From: Gryganskiella cystojenkinii
Taxonomy: Eukaryota; Mortierellomycota; Mortierellomycetes; Mortierellales; Mortierellaceae
DNA length: 64,000 bases
Direction of reading: 5' to 3'
Assembly: GCA_015852425.1 (NCBI GenBank)
Contig: JAAAIG010000072.1
Span: 1-64,000 of the forward strand
In this document: piece by piece, positions 1-13,062 of the stretch
Layout: each line of letters begins with the position of its first letter
Numbering within the stretch: the stretch's first letter is position 1
Made by a program: the position numbers and the translations under genes
The notes under the pieces: model-generated
The model's input: the letters and a program-made list of their open reading frames with translations, nothing else
What the model was told of the DNA's origin: nothing
Database searches by the model: none

Positions 1-600
1 GACCGTCTGACCCATCTCCAGTCCCTCAAGGAATTTCAAGTCTACTGGATGCTTGCAGCTCATCCAGACAAGGAGATCTTCATCACCGGCGATATTTCAA
101 GGCTGGATGTGCGCGGTCCCTTGTTGGAGGTCCTGTTGACAGAGCAAGGTTTTGACCGGGGAGCACTCGAAAAGTTGAACCTTCATTGGACAGAAAACCA
201 CCCACGAGCGTTTGGTAACGAGGTCGATCTGAAGCTTAAATCCCGCGGATTCTTCCTCACCTTTGAAAAAGAGATCCCACGGGATAGCATTTTTGACCCA
301 TGGTTTTTTGCACATGATCTATCACTGCAGCAGTTCTCTCAACAGATCCGTTCAAGGAGGATTTTGACCGCAAGAGCTGAAGCCAAGGCCAGGATAGAAC
401 AAGAGGAATGGGAGCGGGAGGAAGCCGAGAGAAATGGGTTTGATCGTGATTATGCTCTTTACAAGAGTCGAGGAGGTCGCCATCGGATCTTGAAAGAAAG
501 GACGAGATCGGCGGCAAGTTGCAAGTCAGAGAAGAAGAACGATACGGCGACCGCGTTGATGAGGAGACGGGTGCAAAGACAGTTCTATTGCGGCAAATAA
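1..600 (+). CDS. F-box/LRR-like protein, C-terminal part (5' end outside window)
   Basis: The frame is open from base 1 to the TAA at 598-600, so only the C-terminus of a longer protein is seen (199 codons). It aligns by eye with the C-terminus of the next gene: DRLTHLQSLKEFQVYW matches DRLNEFQCLHELRVFW, GALEKLNLHWTE matches GALERLNLNWTE, and FDRDYALYKSRGGRHR matches FDRDYILHKGRGDRHR. Both end in a long charged, Lys/Arg-rich helix after the last leucine-rich segment. By paralogy the missing N-terminus probably carries an F-box and LRR-like repeats, the architecture of SCF ubiquitin-ligase substrate receptors. The substrate is unknown. The paralog relationship is clear; the function is inferred. 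Confidence 0.7.
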   Translation, partial: DRLTHLQSLKEFQVYWMLAAHPDKEIFITGDISRLDVRGPLLEVLLTEQGFDRGALEKLNLHWTENHPRAFGNEVDLKLKSRGFFLTFEKEIPRDSIFDPWFFAHDLSLQQFSQQIRSRRILTARAEAKARIEQEEWEREEAERNGFDRDYALYKSRGGRHRILKERTRSAASCKSEKKNDTATALMRRRVQRQFYCGK

Positions 601-995
601 ATAATGGAGTGGAAAGAGTTGGAAGCTCTTTTATCCGACATCATTCAAAGTTTTGTCTTGAGCCTTGAAAGTGCAAGCTGGTACCGGGGAACCATACGAA
701 GGCGCGGTAAAAAGAGAGAAATAAAAGTGACGCTCTTTTTGTGAGCCTTGAGCGATCTCTACTATTGTTCGCTATTTTAACATTAACAGGCATTCAACTC
801 TCTAACCTGCTCCGCGCCTCCAATTCCATTTACTTAAAAACTTGAAGCCGTTTCTGAGAATTCTTCCTCCCTATCTTCGTCTACCTCCGGCTCAGTCTTT
901 GTTACCTACTTCCGCTTTCTTTCTGTCTCTTCCTTAAACTCCGCTCTATTCTTCTTTAATCCTCTTCACAGCTTTCACCTCGTACTCTCTCATAC
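601..995. other. Intergenic region between tandem F-box paralogs
   Basis: No supported gene. The last 150 bases before the ATG at 996 are strongly CT-rich, a leader type seen before many genes in this window. This segment should hold the terminator of the first paralog and the promoter of the second. Confidence 0.5.
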
Positions 996-3197
996 ATGAT
1001 CTTTGCTTCTCCAAAAATTTCCGTCTTTGACATCCACTTGATTCTCGAACTCATCGTCTCTTCTCTCTCTGCCAAGGATATTGATCACTGTCGACAAGCC
1101 TGCCGAGATTGGTATGCTATATTCACGCCTCTCCGTCGACTTTCAGCCACGCAATGGGAGTCACCCCTTACCATCGTTGAGCAAGAACGACTATTGCTCC
1201 AAGGTCCTTATCTTTGGACCGCAACTATCCCGATGAACGACCCTTCCTTTGACAAGCTGATTTACGATCCCAAAGGTCAATTCTGTTCCAATCTCTCAGA
1301 CCTGACTTGTCTCGGCCGGGACACGCGTCTAAACCAAATCGACAAAACTTTTTTTCGAGATCGAAATGGTAGGCATCCGCACCTCTATGGCCCAGAGATA
1401 AAGCCCGGTGTCATCCGATCTTTCGAGTACAATCTCCCAAATAAGGTCCAAAGACTTTTGGAATCCAGTCGTCGGCTAAAGACCCTGAGAATCCAATATG
1501 AGGGTATTTTTGGCGAACGTCTCCGCGGTGGAGCTTTCCAGAGCCACGAACAGTTCTCAATCGGGATGGTCCGAGCCCTGAGCGGACATAAAACCCTGAC
1601 CAGCGTGACCTTGAACTGCCCTGGGTCCATAGATTGGCATGGAATGCAAGCGGTCTTGCATTCCTTGCCGGATACGATCGAGGTCTTCGAAGTTTCCGGG
1701 GAATGTGATCCAATCATCCAAGGCCCACTTTTCACAAATAGCAGCGGGCGTGGCAATAATGAAGATGACGCAATTATCACGGCGCCGGTAACTGAACGAA
1801 GGGAGCCTTACAAACGACTGAAACGCTTCCTTTGGGACGGTATTTTCCCTCACAGAATGGCTGCCATCCTGGTCACCTTCCTAAGACTCTGTCCCAATTT
1901 ACAAGTATTCGAGGGGTCCTATCGCGAATGGGAGTCTCTACTAGTGGACACACTTTTGGAGCATTGCCCCCGAATGAACCATTTGGATTTGACTTCTTGG
2001 TCCAATGAAGAACAGCTGCGACTCGTGCGAGGATATGCTCTCCAGAAGTTGACTGTCGAAGACTGGGTCTTATTCGGAACCGACATCAATAAGATTAACA
2101 CGGGGCATAATACTGGAATCAACAACATGACCTCACAATCGCCGTTTAGAGACAGCAGTATTTCCAAGATGATTCCGTGTCTAGCTTTGTCTAGAGATAC
2201 ATTACAAGTCCTGCAACTGGATAGCGCCAGAGATCGATGGACACCTTATCACGACCTCGATGCGATATTGTTCCAGTTTCCGAACCTGCGTGAACTGGAA
2301 ATGGCCTGGTTCGATTTCGACAAGATTCCATGCTCTTCTTCTCGTCAAGAGCGAGCACAAGCGCATGAGGATACCATTCCGATCGCTACCGCCAACAAGA
2401 CACTTCGAAAACTTGCCCTCCATGTGCGCTCTCGTGATCAAGATTATTACGATTACTACTACGGCGAATCCAGCCCTGGAATGTCTGCGGCCGGACCCAA
2501 TCCCCTGGCCCCTTCCTCCTCCAATTCAAACATATATGAAAGTTCTGTCAGCATGGCCCCCAAGATCACAAGACTGCACGACCGTTTGAACGAATTTCAG
2601 TGTCTCCATGAGCTTCGAGTTTTCTGGGAGTTAACTATTCGTCCGCAGGGCGAGATCAGCCAACGCCAATTCTACGGTTGGGACTTCAATGGAGCTTTAG
2701 ATGTCCAGGGACCATTAAAGAAAGCCTTTTTGACAGAGTATGGCCTGGATGAAGGAGCACTCGAGAGGTTGAATCTCAATTGGACAGAGAGCTCACATTA
2801 TCCACACCGACTAGGCAGACTACGCCGCCTGGCATCCATGCCATCCAGACTACGCCAGTCAACCAGAATGCCAGAGGAAAGGGATCCTCCCATGTGGTGT
2901 TACGCGGGTCGGAGCTTTGACGAGCAAATTGAGGCGCTGAAGAAGATGGCTAGGGTCATGGCTCAAAGGAAGATGGAACAAGAAGAACGGGAGAAGATCG
3001 AAGATCTTTTTTTCGAACAACGAGTGGTGGTTGAGGATCCCCTTTTCGACCGAGACTATATCCTCCACAAGGGTCGAGGAGATCGACATCGGCTCATGAA
3101 AGAAAAGGCAAGATTGGTGATCCGTAAAGATAAAACAAAGCAAGATAAGAAGGCGACAAGCACCACGTCGATGAGAAGATGGTGGAAGTTAGGATAG
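996..3197 (+). CDS. F-box domain protein with LRR-like repeats
   Basis: Intronless 733-residue protein. Residues about 9-50 (ISVFDIHLILELIVSSLS, then ACRDWYAIF) fit an F-box: a hydrophobic helix, then the C-R-x-W core that binds Skp1. The middle has irregular leucine-rich segments such as LTSVTLNCPG, LRELEMAW and LHELRVFWE, usual for substrate-binding LRRs of fungal F-box proteins. There is a low-complexity Tyr/Ser stretch near residues 485-520 and a charged Lys/Arg-rich C-terminus. The expected role is substrate receptor of an SCF (Skp1-Cullin-F-box) ubiquitin ligase; the substrate cannot be told. The upstream gene is a tandem paralog. Start at 996 chosen because it is the first ATG after a CT-rich leader and places the F-box at the N-terminus. 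Confidence 0.75.
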   Translation: MIFASPKISVFDIHLILELIVSSLSAKDIDHCRQACRDWYAIFTPLRRLSATQWESPLTIVEQERLLLQGPYLWTATIPMNDPSFDKLIYDPKGQFCSNLSDLTCLGRDTRLNQIDKTFFRDRNGRHPHLYGPEIKPGVIRSFEYNLPNKVQRLLESSRRLKTLRIQYEGIFGERLRGGAFQSHEQFSIGMVRALSGHKTLTSVTLNCPGSIDWHGMQAVLHSLPDTIEVFEVSGECDPIIQGPLFTNSSGRGNNEDDAIITAPVTERREPYKRLKRFLWDGIFPHRMAAILVTFLRLCPNLQVFEGSYREWESLLVDTLLEHCPRMNHLDLTSWSNEEQLRLVRGYALQKLTVEDWVLFGTDINKINTGHNTGINNMTSQSPFRDSSISKMIPCLALSRDTLQVLQLDSARDRWTPYHDLDAILFQFPNLRELEMAWFDFDKIPCSSSRQERAQAHEDTIPIATANKTLRKLALHVRSRDQDYYDYYYGESSPGMSAAGPNPLAPSSSNSNIYESSVSMAPKITRLHDRLNEFQCLHELRVFWELTIRPQGEISQRQFYGWDFNGALDVQGPLKKAFLTEYGLDEGALERLNLNWTESSHYPHRLGRLRRLASMPSRLRQSTRMPEERDPPMWCYAGRSFDEQIEALKKMARVMAQRKMEQEEREKIEDLFFEQRVVVEDPLFDRDYILHKGRGDRHRLMKEKARLVIRKDKTKQDKKATSTTSMRRWWKLG

Positions 3198-3385
3198 CTC
3201 TATGTATATAAAGTTGTTCTGTGAACCATAACCAGACGTGATCTTGGCCTTTTTGATTCATTTCTTGACAACTCGTATGCTGTTGACTGAATGCCTTACA
3301 ATCTTTTATTACTTTGAAGGTGGTACGGTTTGTTCGTGTAGTTTGTCATTAGAGGGTTATCCAAATAAATGAGTCGTTTCATGGT

Positions 3386-5940
3386 CTATGGGGTTACCAG
3401 ATGCTCGCGGACTGGAGCGACTACGGCGGACGTGTCGGCTACCACAACTTCGTGTAGTTGCTTTTGGAATTCATATCTTATCCTGAGTTGCTTCTTCTCA
3501 CCCAAACAAGGATCGTAGAATCCAAGAATGTGGTTCTGTTCGCATCATAAAACGTGAGAAAAATGAATGTGAGTTTACTACGAACTGGTCCAGAACACAA
3601 GAACATTTGAAAAAAAAAAAAACTCACCTTGGAGTGTCCACCAGGCATAGCCAACTGAGAGTTATTAACAAGCGCCTGGACAGCGACCGTGACATCTGCT
3701 ACGAGACCAGCGCTCAGGTTTCCGTAAACTGCCTCGATAATCACAAGGCCATCCTTCTCCTGCTCCAACTTTGCCTTGCGCATCGTCGAATCCCGGAGCA
3801 ACGTCGTGGCCTCCTCGGCCTCCTTGCGTTGGCTGGCGATAAATTCTGCGTGGACCTTACGGAGATCCTGAAGTTTCTGAGTGCGCTCTCTTCTACGTTT
3901 GGGTTTGATGTATCCGAGATCCAATGCGGTGAGTGCACATATGGGTGCAACTGTAGCCCAGAAGGCGATTTTGGGATCAAATTCTGAAGAGAGGAGAATG
4001 GGAACTGTTATACTTTGTCCCAAACGAGTGACCCTATTTTTTTAGGTTATAGAATTGTTGAGTGGGGTTAGTCATCTTGCAGTATAACGTGCATCAGACT
4101 AGATCTTGAGAAGTCGCACGTCCTTACTTGAAGTTGAAAGCGATGCCTCCATGGCCAACTTCAGCCGCCAAGCCGAGTCTAGTATGTTCCGTCACTTGAC
4201 GATCGCCTCCGATACTTCCAACAGCACCAGCAAGAGAGGAGTAACCAAGTCCCACTCTGACTCTTGTAGACTCATCCAACATCCATGTGCGATCCAGAGA
4301 CAGGCGAGACTGAAGGACGCCTGCCTGAAGTTCCGCCTGGTAGTGCTCGTTTTTATTGGAGGACCGGATGCCGAGGGTCATGGACGAAAGATACTCACGG
4401 TCTTCAAAAGCTCGACCCCACTTGCCCAGCGCCCACTCTCCTGTCCTGTAGGTGACGTATCCAGTAATACCTTTTGTCAACGTACGTCCTGCGGTGAGGG
4501 TCAAAGGCGCGGGACCATAAGCGCTCTTCAATTCTGCCACTGCGCTGACAAAGGTGAGGCGATCGACATTGTAGGTTCCCTTGATAATACTAGCCGTTGG
4601 GTTCAACAGCGATGCCCCTAACTGTAGGTCGTAGAATCACGTTAATACACGGAGAAGACTGGATATACTTCATGTTGATCGCAAGAAATCGTCAAAAATC
4701 CTTCCGAATGTACCTCTATCGAGAGTTTGTCCGAAAAGGTATGACGGACTGTACCCATCACGCTTCCGCTACCGGTTCCTGAACTTGAAGACATGCTTCC
4801 TCCAACGACCACATGCGTCCGATGACCGATGCGAGTCTAAAATGCGTGAATAGAGGGTCATATCATATCATCTAGTTAGGATCGACCTTCGTTACTTTGT
4901 GGAGAGGCAATAAACTCTTTTTGACTGCTCTTTACCTCAAAGGTATTCTTCATGAAGAGTTGCATGATCTTTGTTCGCTCAAGAGACTCGATGATCTCAG
5001 CTGCTTGACTCTTTTGCACATATCCTGCGCCGCGAAGTGAGAGTGGCATCTCATAATGGTGAAAGACGTTGGTGGCATCCAAATGGACCACAATGTTGTT
5101 CCTGGAGCGAACCAAGTTTTCGAGGGTCATGTCCTGAGTCTCTCTTGCCAGACGAGCATACTCTTCTAGTTGCTAACATGTTAAAATGACAAGATGTTTC
5201 CTGTTAGATCTTTGGTACCAGACGGTCTCCTAACCAGTTGGCATCACATCAATTTTTTCTCCCGTCCAGTTCCCCTTCGTTTTTACCTCTTGTGGAGTCA
5301 TGACCTTGTGTCCAACATCGAATTTGCTGTCCAATCCTTCCTCTCCATGAACATCATAAGTCGCTCGCAGTTGAGGGTTGCTGAGAACTATGAAAGGGTA
5401 TGACCAAAAAGAAGAGTAGCACTATAAGTGATTTTTTCTCTTTCGGACGATGAGCTGCATAACGGCATAACACGAAGAGAGGTGCCTCTCGCCCTACCTT
5501 GATGAGCTCTGCTGATGATACGGAACTTTGACTCGGCTGTCTCTTTAAGAGCGGGGTCGCTTTGGTGATCGGGGTGAAAGATCTGGCTCAACTTTTCAAA
5601 GGCGTCCTGGATATCCCTGTCGGAAGCCTGTTTTTTTAAAAAAAAAAAGAGCCGTGAGAAGAAATCGGATTGTGTCAGAGTAGCAAACATGTTGATGAAT
5701 CATCCGACATTGAAACCATCGCGAATCAAGATTAGTCGCAAATCAAGAACTTCAGTGTTTCGTCAAAGAATAGTGAAATAATTGAAAGAGACGTACGGTC
5801 CTGGAGACGTTGAGGACAGAGTAAAAGTCCTTCTCTGGAGGTTGGAAAGATCCAAGATCGTCCATGAGGCTGGATTCTCTTGGGAGCGAAGGAATCGTCT
5901 GGTCGACGGGCATGACCCTGTCCTCGTATGGGTCGTCCAT
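3386..5940 (-). CDS. DnaJ homolog subfamily C member 11-like (J domain plus DUF3395)
   Basis: Multi-exon J-domain protein. The J domain is split by an intron: KDFYSVLNVSRT joins in phase to ASDRDIQDAFEKLSQIFHPD, which has the catalytic HPD motif; the next exon gives VLSNPQLRATYDVHGEEGLD. A long beta-rich middle region follows (ITGYVTYRTGEWALGKWGRA and similar), then a hydrophobic segment (FWATVAPICALTALDLGYI), a charged coiled coil and the C-terminal DUF3395 signature LGFYDPCLGEKKQLRIRYEF. This order is that of DNAJC11, a mitochondrial outer-membrane protein linked to MICOS and cristae organisation in animals. Start: ATG at 5940 gives an acidic N-terminus just ahead of the J domain; an in-frame ATG at 6105 is possible but adds an unremarkable extension. 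Stop TAG at 3386-3388. Confidence 0.85.
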
Positions 5941-6180
5941 GATTATGGTTGGCGTGAACGGGTGATGTTTGGGTCCGATGGGTGTTCCGGGTTGATGGTA
6001 ATCACAAAGAGAGTTGAAAGATGGGTTGCCCTCTTCTCTTTTCGGAAGACAAGAAGTGAACGTTTCTTTTTTGGGGACAATTTCCATTTTGAGATTGGAG
6101 GCCAATTTTGGTGGCGTTAACTTTTATTTTAATTTGGTGTGTTCGTCTGGGGGATCGGTGTTGTTATGGAAATGTGCAAC

Positions 6181-6923
6181 TTAGTTCTTAATGGGAGAAG
6201 GAGCGTACGACTGAGGCGAGTACGCAGGCTGCGATCCAAACTGCTGAGGAACCAGGGTCACCGAGGTGCCATAAGCCATGACCTCGGTCATTCCCTCTGT
6301 GATCTCTTGACCCGTAAAGTTGACTCCAATGACACCTATGGATGTTATTCATTCCATAGAAGACATAGAAGAGCATGTACAATTCAGTTCATCAACTTGG
6401 GCCCATCATTTTACAGAAGAGCGGAGACCCCAACTCATCAAAAATACCTAATCACTCTTACCATTGCCACCGGCAGCGGCCGCGTGTTCGAGCAATCGAA
6501 CAAAGGCAGTCTCACGCGCCTTCTCAGCCATCTCAATATACGTCGAGCTCTCGCCTCCCCCCAAACTGGCGAATGCACCAAACACAGCTTTGCCAACGTT
6601 GGGAGTACGGACCGTCAATCTGTGTTGAACATGAAATGCAGGTCAAGATTGAGATATATGTCTTTAAACAATTTTCAGTGAATCAAAGCTTTTGCCACCA
6701 ATTTTTTCCAAGTCTTCTTACCCTCGAACGATACCATGGTTCTGCGAGACTGTATAACCAGGGATGGTAAATCTGAGAGAACCCCGGAAACAAAAACAAA
6801 AAGAAAGTCAGTTTGATGAGAGAGGGGAGCTCTGTTCACGATCAAGATCTGTTCATGGGAACTCGAGTCTTACGCAGTGGTACTGAAGCGGCGATCCACT
6901 GCACGAACGGGCTGGTTGGTCAT
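6181..6923 (-). CDS. UPF0145 / YbjQ family protein
   Basis: Four exons join in phase: 6923-6874, 6772-6722, 6619-6462 and 6335-6181, giving 137 residues. The protein matches the YbjQ/UPF0145 (DUF74, putative heavy-metal-binding) family, better known from bacteria: an opening strand (FTIPGYTVSQNHGIVRG), a central Gly-rich block (FGAFASLGGGESSTYIEMAE), the helix KARETAFVRLLEHAAAAGGN and the strand pair GVIGVNF and MAYGTSVTLVP. A short fungal tail rich in Gln, Pro and Ser follows. Bacterial members form ring-like oligomers of unknown function; metal binding is only suggested. The gene has canonical short introns and a TATA box 108 bases upstream of the ATG, so it is a settled fungal gene. Confidence 0.85.
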
Positions 6924-7940
6924 GGTTGGATAAAGGGTTTGTTGGCGGTGGTTTGTTTAGTTAAGAGAGAGTTAAAGAAAGGGACAGAGTGATGATGAGT
7001 GAGTTGTCTGGGAATTCACGACGAGCTCACTCCTTTTATAGCGGATAGAGTGGCTTGTAGCGGTGATGATTCCTATCATAGTCAGAGAGACACGCCGCTC
7101 TCCCATTCATCCAGACTAGACACGAGAACGACCCTCGGCAGGCCCCTAACCCGACTATTTTACTGGCGCTAATATTCAATGCATTGTCGTCAAGAAGACG
7201 TATTGTGGTTCGGCGACCGTGGGCTTTTTTTTCTTACTCTGTTCGCATCTGCGGCATTCGAGGCGACGAGCCTCTGCACAAGGACAGGCAGGGTAAGATG
7301 CCTCGGAAAGAAAGAGAGAGAGGGAAAATGCTAGGAGTGTAACTGGGCTGTAGAAGATCAGTGTTGACAACTTGGTGTTTTACCTTCTTTGCCTATGCTA
7401 CTGACTCGATCTGACCGGAAGTAATCAGAGACCTATCGAAGCACACCGAAATAAAAACGCCATATCTCAACAGCCCAGGTAGTTCAAAAGATACAAAAGA
7501 GGGATGTTCGATCGATTGTTCACATGATTGTCCCGTTCATCCATTCTTTTTTTTTAGTCTACTGTTGTCGTAGTAAAAACGTGTAGTATGATCTGAAATG
7601 CAACAGCCACAGTGCGGGAAGACCCTTGTTGGTACAGTAGCCAGTGGCAGCGTCCCGTGACTTCAGGGACGCATTGTATGAAGTACAGCCTCGGCGCAAA
7701 TTTTTAGCTTGGGCTGTTCGATCTGAAAGCGTTCCGAGGAAAAATAAAGCAGGACGCGTTGTGGGAGAATGTGACTTTGTTAGTGGCGATGCTGAGTTTT
7801 TTTTTGGTGTTCAGTTTATTGGCGAGTTCTATGCTACAAGTGGGTAATGATAAAGGGAGGGGAATCAAACAAAACGAAAAAAAAGATGGAGGATGCTGTT
7901 GTGTTACTGGGTCTATGGACATTTTTTGTTTTTTGTTTGT
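6924..7940. other. Intergenic: UPF0145 promoter and MET3 3' flank
   Basis: About 1 kb without a gene I can support. The part next to 6923 holds the TATA box. The rest is mixed sequence with homopolymer A/T tracts (for example near 7545 and 7796). Open frames here are short and show no recognisable protein pattern. Confidence 0.5.
7031..7040 (-). promoter_or_regulatory. TATA box of the UPF0145 gene
   Basis: On the minus strand this reads TATAAAAGGA, a near-consensus TATA element, 108 bases upstream of the ATG at 6923. Position and sequence fit a core promoter; no start-site data. Confidence 0.6.
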
Positions 7941-11267
<3,327 letters not shown>

Positions 11268-12772
11268 ATGAGCAGATCACAGAATGTAAAGTTGGCAACA
11301 TCTCGCACAATCCTAGGAGACTCGACATCAACATCACGCCTTCATCTAACAACATATGCCTCCTTCAAATGCTCGATCGGTCCTCTTACACTCTCTAGAA
11401 TCGCACTGAGGAGCGTTTGTTTCCACGCGCGGCCATAGCCGCTGCCGTCACTATTGGAAGCGCGGTATTGGTCCGTCGAGTCCGTAAGTGCCAACAATTT
11501 TTCAAAACAGAAAAAAAAAGTGTGTACGAGCGCCACCAAAAAGTTGTTATGTGAATATATATGGATTCTAACGCAACGTCTCGCCACGCAATAGACAGCC
11601 TTCCGGTCCGAATTCTGACCCCCTTGGCGACAGCCGCCGTGGCAACGTACTTTTTGCTCCCAGATCACGCACATTTCCACAACAACTCGAGTCGTGTACC
11701 ACTCACTGCCAGAGCCAAAGAACATGCTGATGCAGCTGCCGTTGCTTCTGCAAACGAACCCATTACCACTACTTCAACGACCACAACGACCACAAAGACC
11801 TCTGGGTTTAAACCCAGATCGATTGTGGTCGATAAGAACCTCGCCAGTACTGCCATCAAACAACACGATGCCATCATCAATCGTGGAGCCGTGATGGGCA
11901 AGAACACAGAAGAAAGAGCCCGTAAGGTCCATGAGAACATTGTTGATGCTGGGCTACCCGTCAGCCGCCAAGGAAAGAACGAACTACATACAATCGATAT
12001 CTCTCGCAAAGCTTATGAACAACCTGGAAAATTGGTAGCCACTGAGCTCGAGCACACACCCGAGAGAGATGCCAGCCGAGTCGCGATCAAGGTCAAGAAC
12101 GCTGCTACCAAAGCTAAGGAGGATATCAGCAAGGGTGTGAATAACGCCGCTACCAAAGCTAAAGACGATATCAGCAAGGGTGTGAACGACGCCGCCTCCA
12201 AAGTCAAGAAAGGCGTTCATGAGGCGGCATCCAAGGTGAAGGAGGAAGTTCACGAGGCAACGGCCAAGGTCGAAAAAGGTGCGACTAAACCCGCAGGCAC
12301 CTCAACCCCCACGATAACCACGACCACAACGACCACAAAGACCTCTGAATTTAAACCCAGATCGATCGTGGTCGACAAGAACATTGCCAGTGCTGCCATC
12401 AAACAACACGATGCCATCATCAATCGTGGAGCCGTGATGGGCAAGAACACAGAAGAAAGAGCCCGCAAGGTTCATGAGAGCATTGTTGATGCCGCGCTAC
12501 CCGCCAGCCGCCAAGGAAAGAACGAGCTTCATACAATCGATATCTCTCGCAAAGCTTATGAACAACCTGGAAAATTAGTAGCCACTGAGCTCGAGCACAC
12601 ACCCGAGAGAGATGCCAGCCGAGTCGCGATCAAGGTCAAGAAGGCCACTACCAAAGCTAAGGAGGATATCAGGAAGGGTGTGAACGAGATTGCGGACAAG
12701 GCAGGCAAGATTGTCGATCACGAGATTCCTGTCGAGGAGCGCAACTCTAGCAGACGCGAGCGTGGAGTGTGA
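11268..12772 (+). CDS. Membrane-hairpin protein with duplicated tail modules (MIC26/27-like?)
   Basis: Proposed gene model: exons 11268-11285, 11399-11483 and 11595-12772, joined in phase across GT-AG introns of 113 and 111 nt, giving 426 residues. The N-terminus is MSRSQNNRTEERLFPR, then two hydrophobic segments (AAIAAAVTIGSAVLV and ILTPLATAAVATYFLLP) separated by RRVHSLPVR. Two alpha-helices around a basic turn with prolines resemble the apolipoprotein-O/MIC26-MIC27 hairpin of the MICOS complex, but this is a pattern match only. The rest is hydrophilic: a Thr-rich linker, module 1 (SIVVDKN, AIINRGAVMGKNTEERARKV, ELHTIDISRKAYEQPGKL), an LEA-like helical stretch of KAKEDISKGVNNAAT-type 11-14-mers, a second Thr-rich linker, a near-identical module 2 and a charged tail. 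I do not recognise the module family. The last exon is secure; the two 5' exons are inferred. Confidence 0.65.
11780..12141 (+). repeat. Direct repeat, copy 1 (coding)
   Basis: About 360 bases repeated in frame at an offset of exactly 543 bases, i.e. 181 codons, with few differences (for example GGGTTTAAA versus GAATTTAAA near the start). It begins in the Thr-codon run and ends at the first KEDISKGVN helix. Confidence 0.85.
12323..12684 (+). repeat. Direct repeat, copy 2 (coding)
   Basis: Second copy of the 362-base unit at 11780-12141. Long stretches are identical at nucleotide level, including third codon positions, so the duplication is recent or homogenised by gene conversion. Confidence 0.85.
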
Positions 12773-13062
12773 AGACCCCTGTTAGCATAAGTAATTAAAA
12801 AAAAGCTGGCGAGCTTAAATTTGGTGGCAAACCTCTTTTTAGAATGACGCAGAAGTGACATCATTCTCTCGGGTTAAATATCGTTGGAAGACCATCGTGG
12901 GTTTGTGTCCCTTTCGCTCTCTTTAACACACCACCGATAATTCCACTCGCTCTTACCGACTCAAAAAACAGCGACAGACCGCAACCAGAACACACCCACA
13001 ACATCGCCAACACCTTCGATTTTCTCTCTCCATCCCCGATCGGTTGTACACAAGTAGAAACG

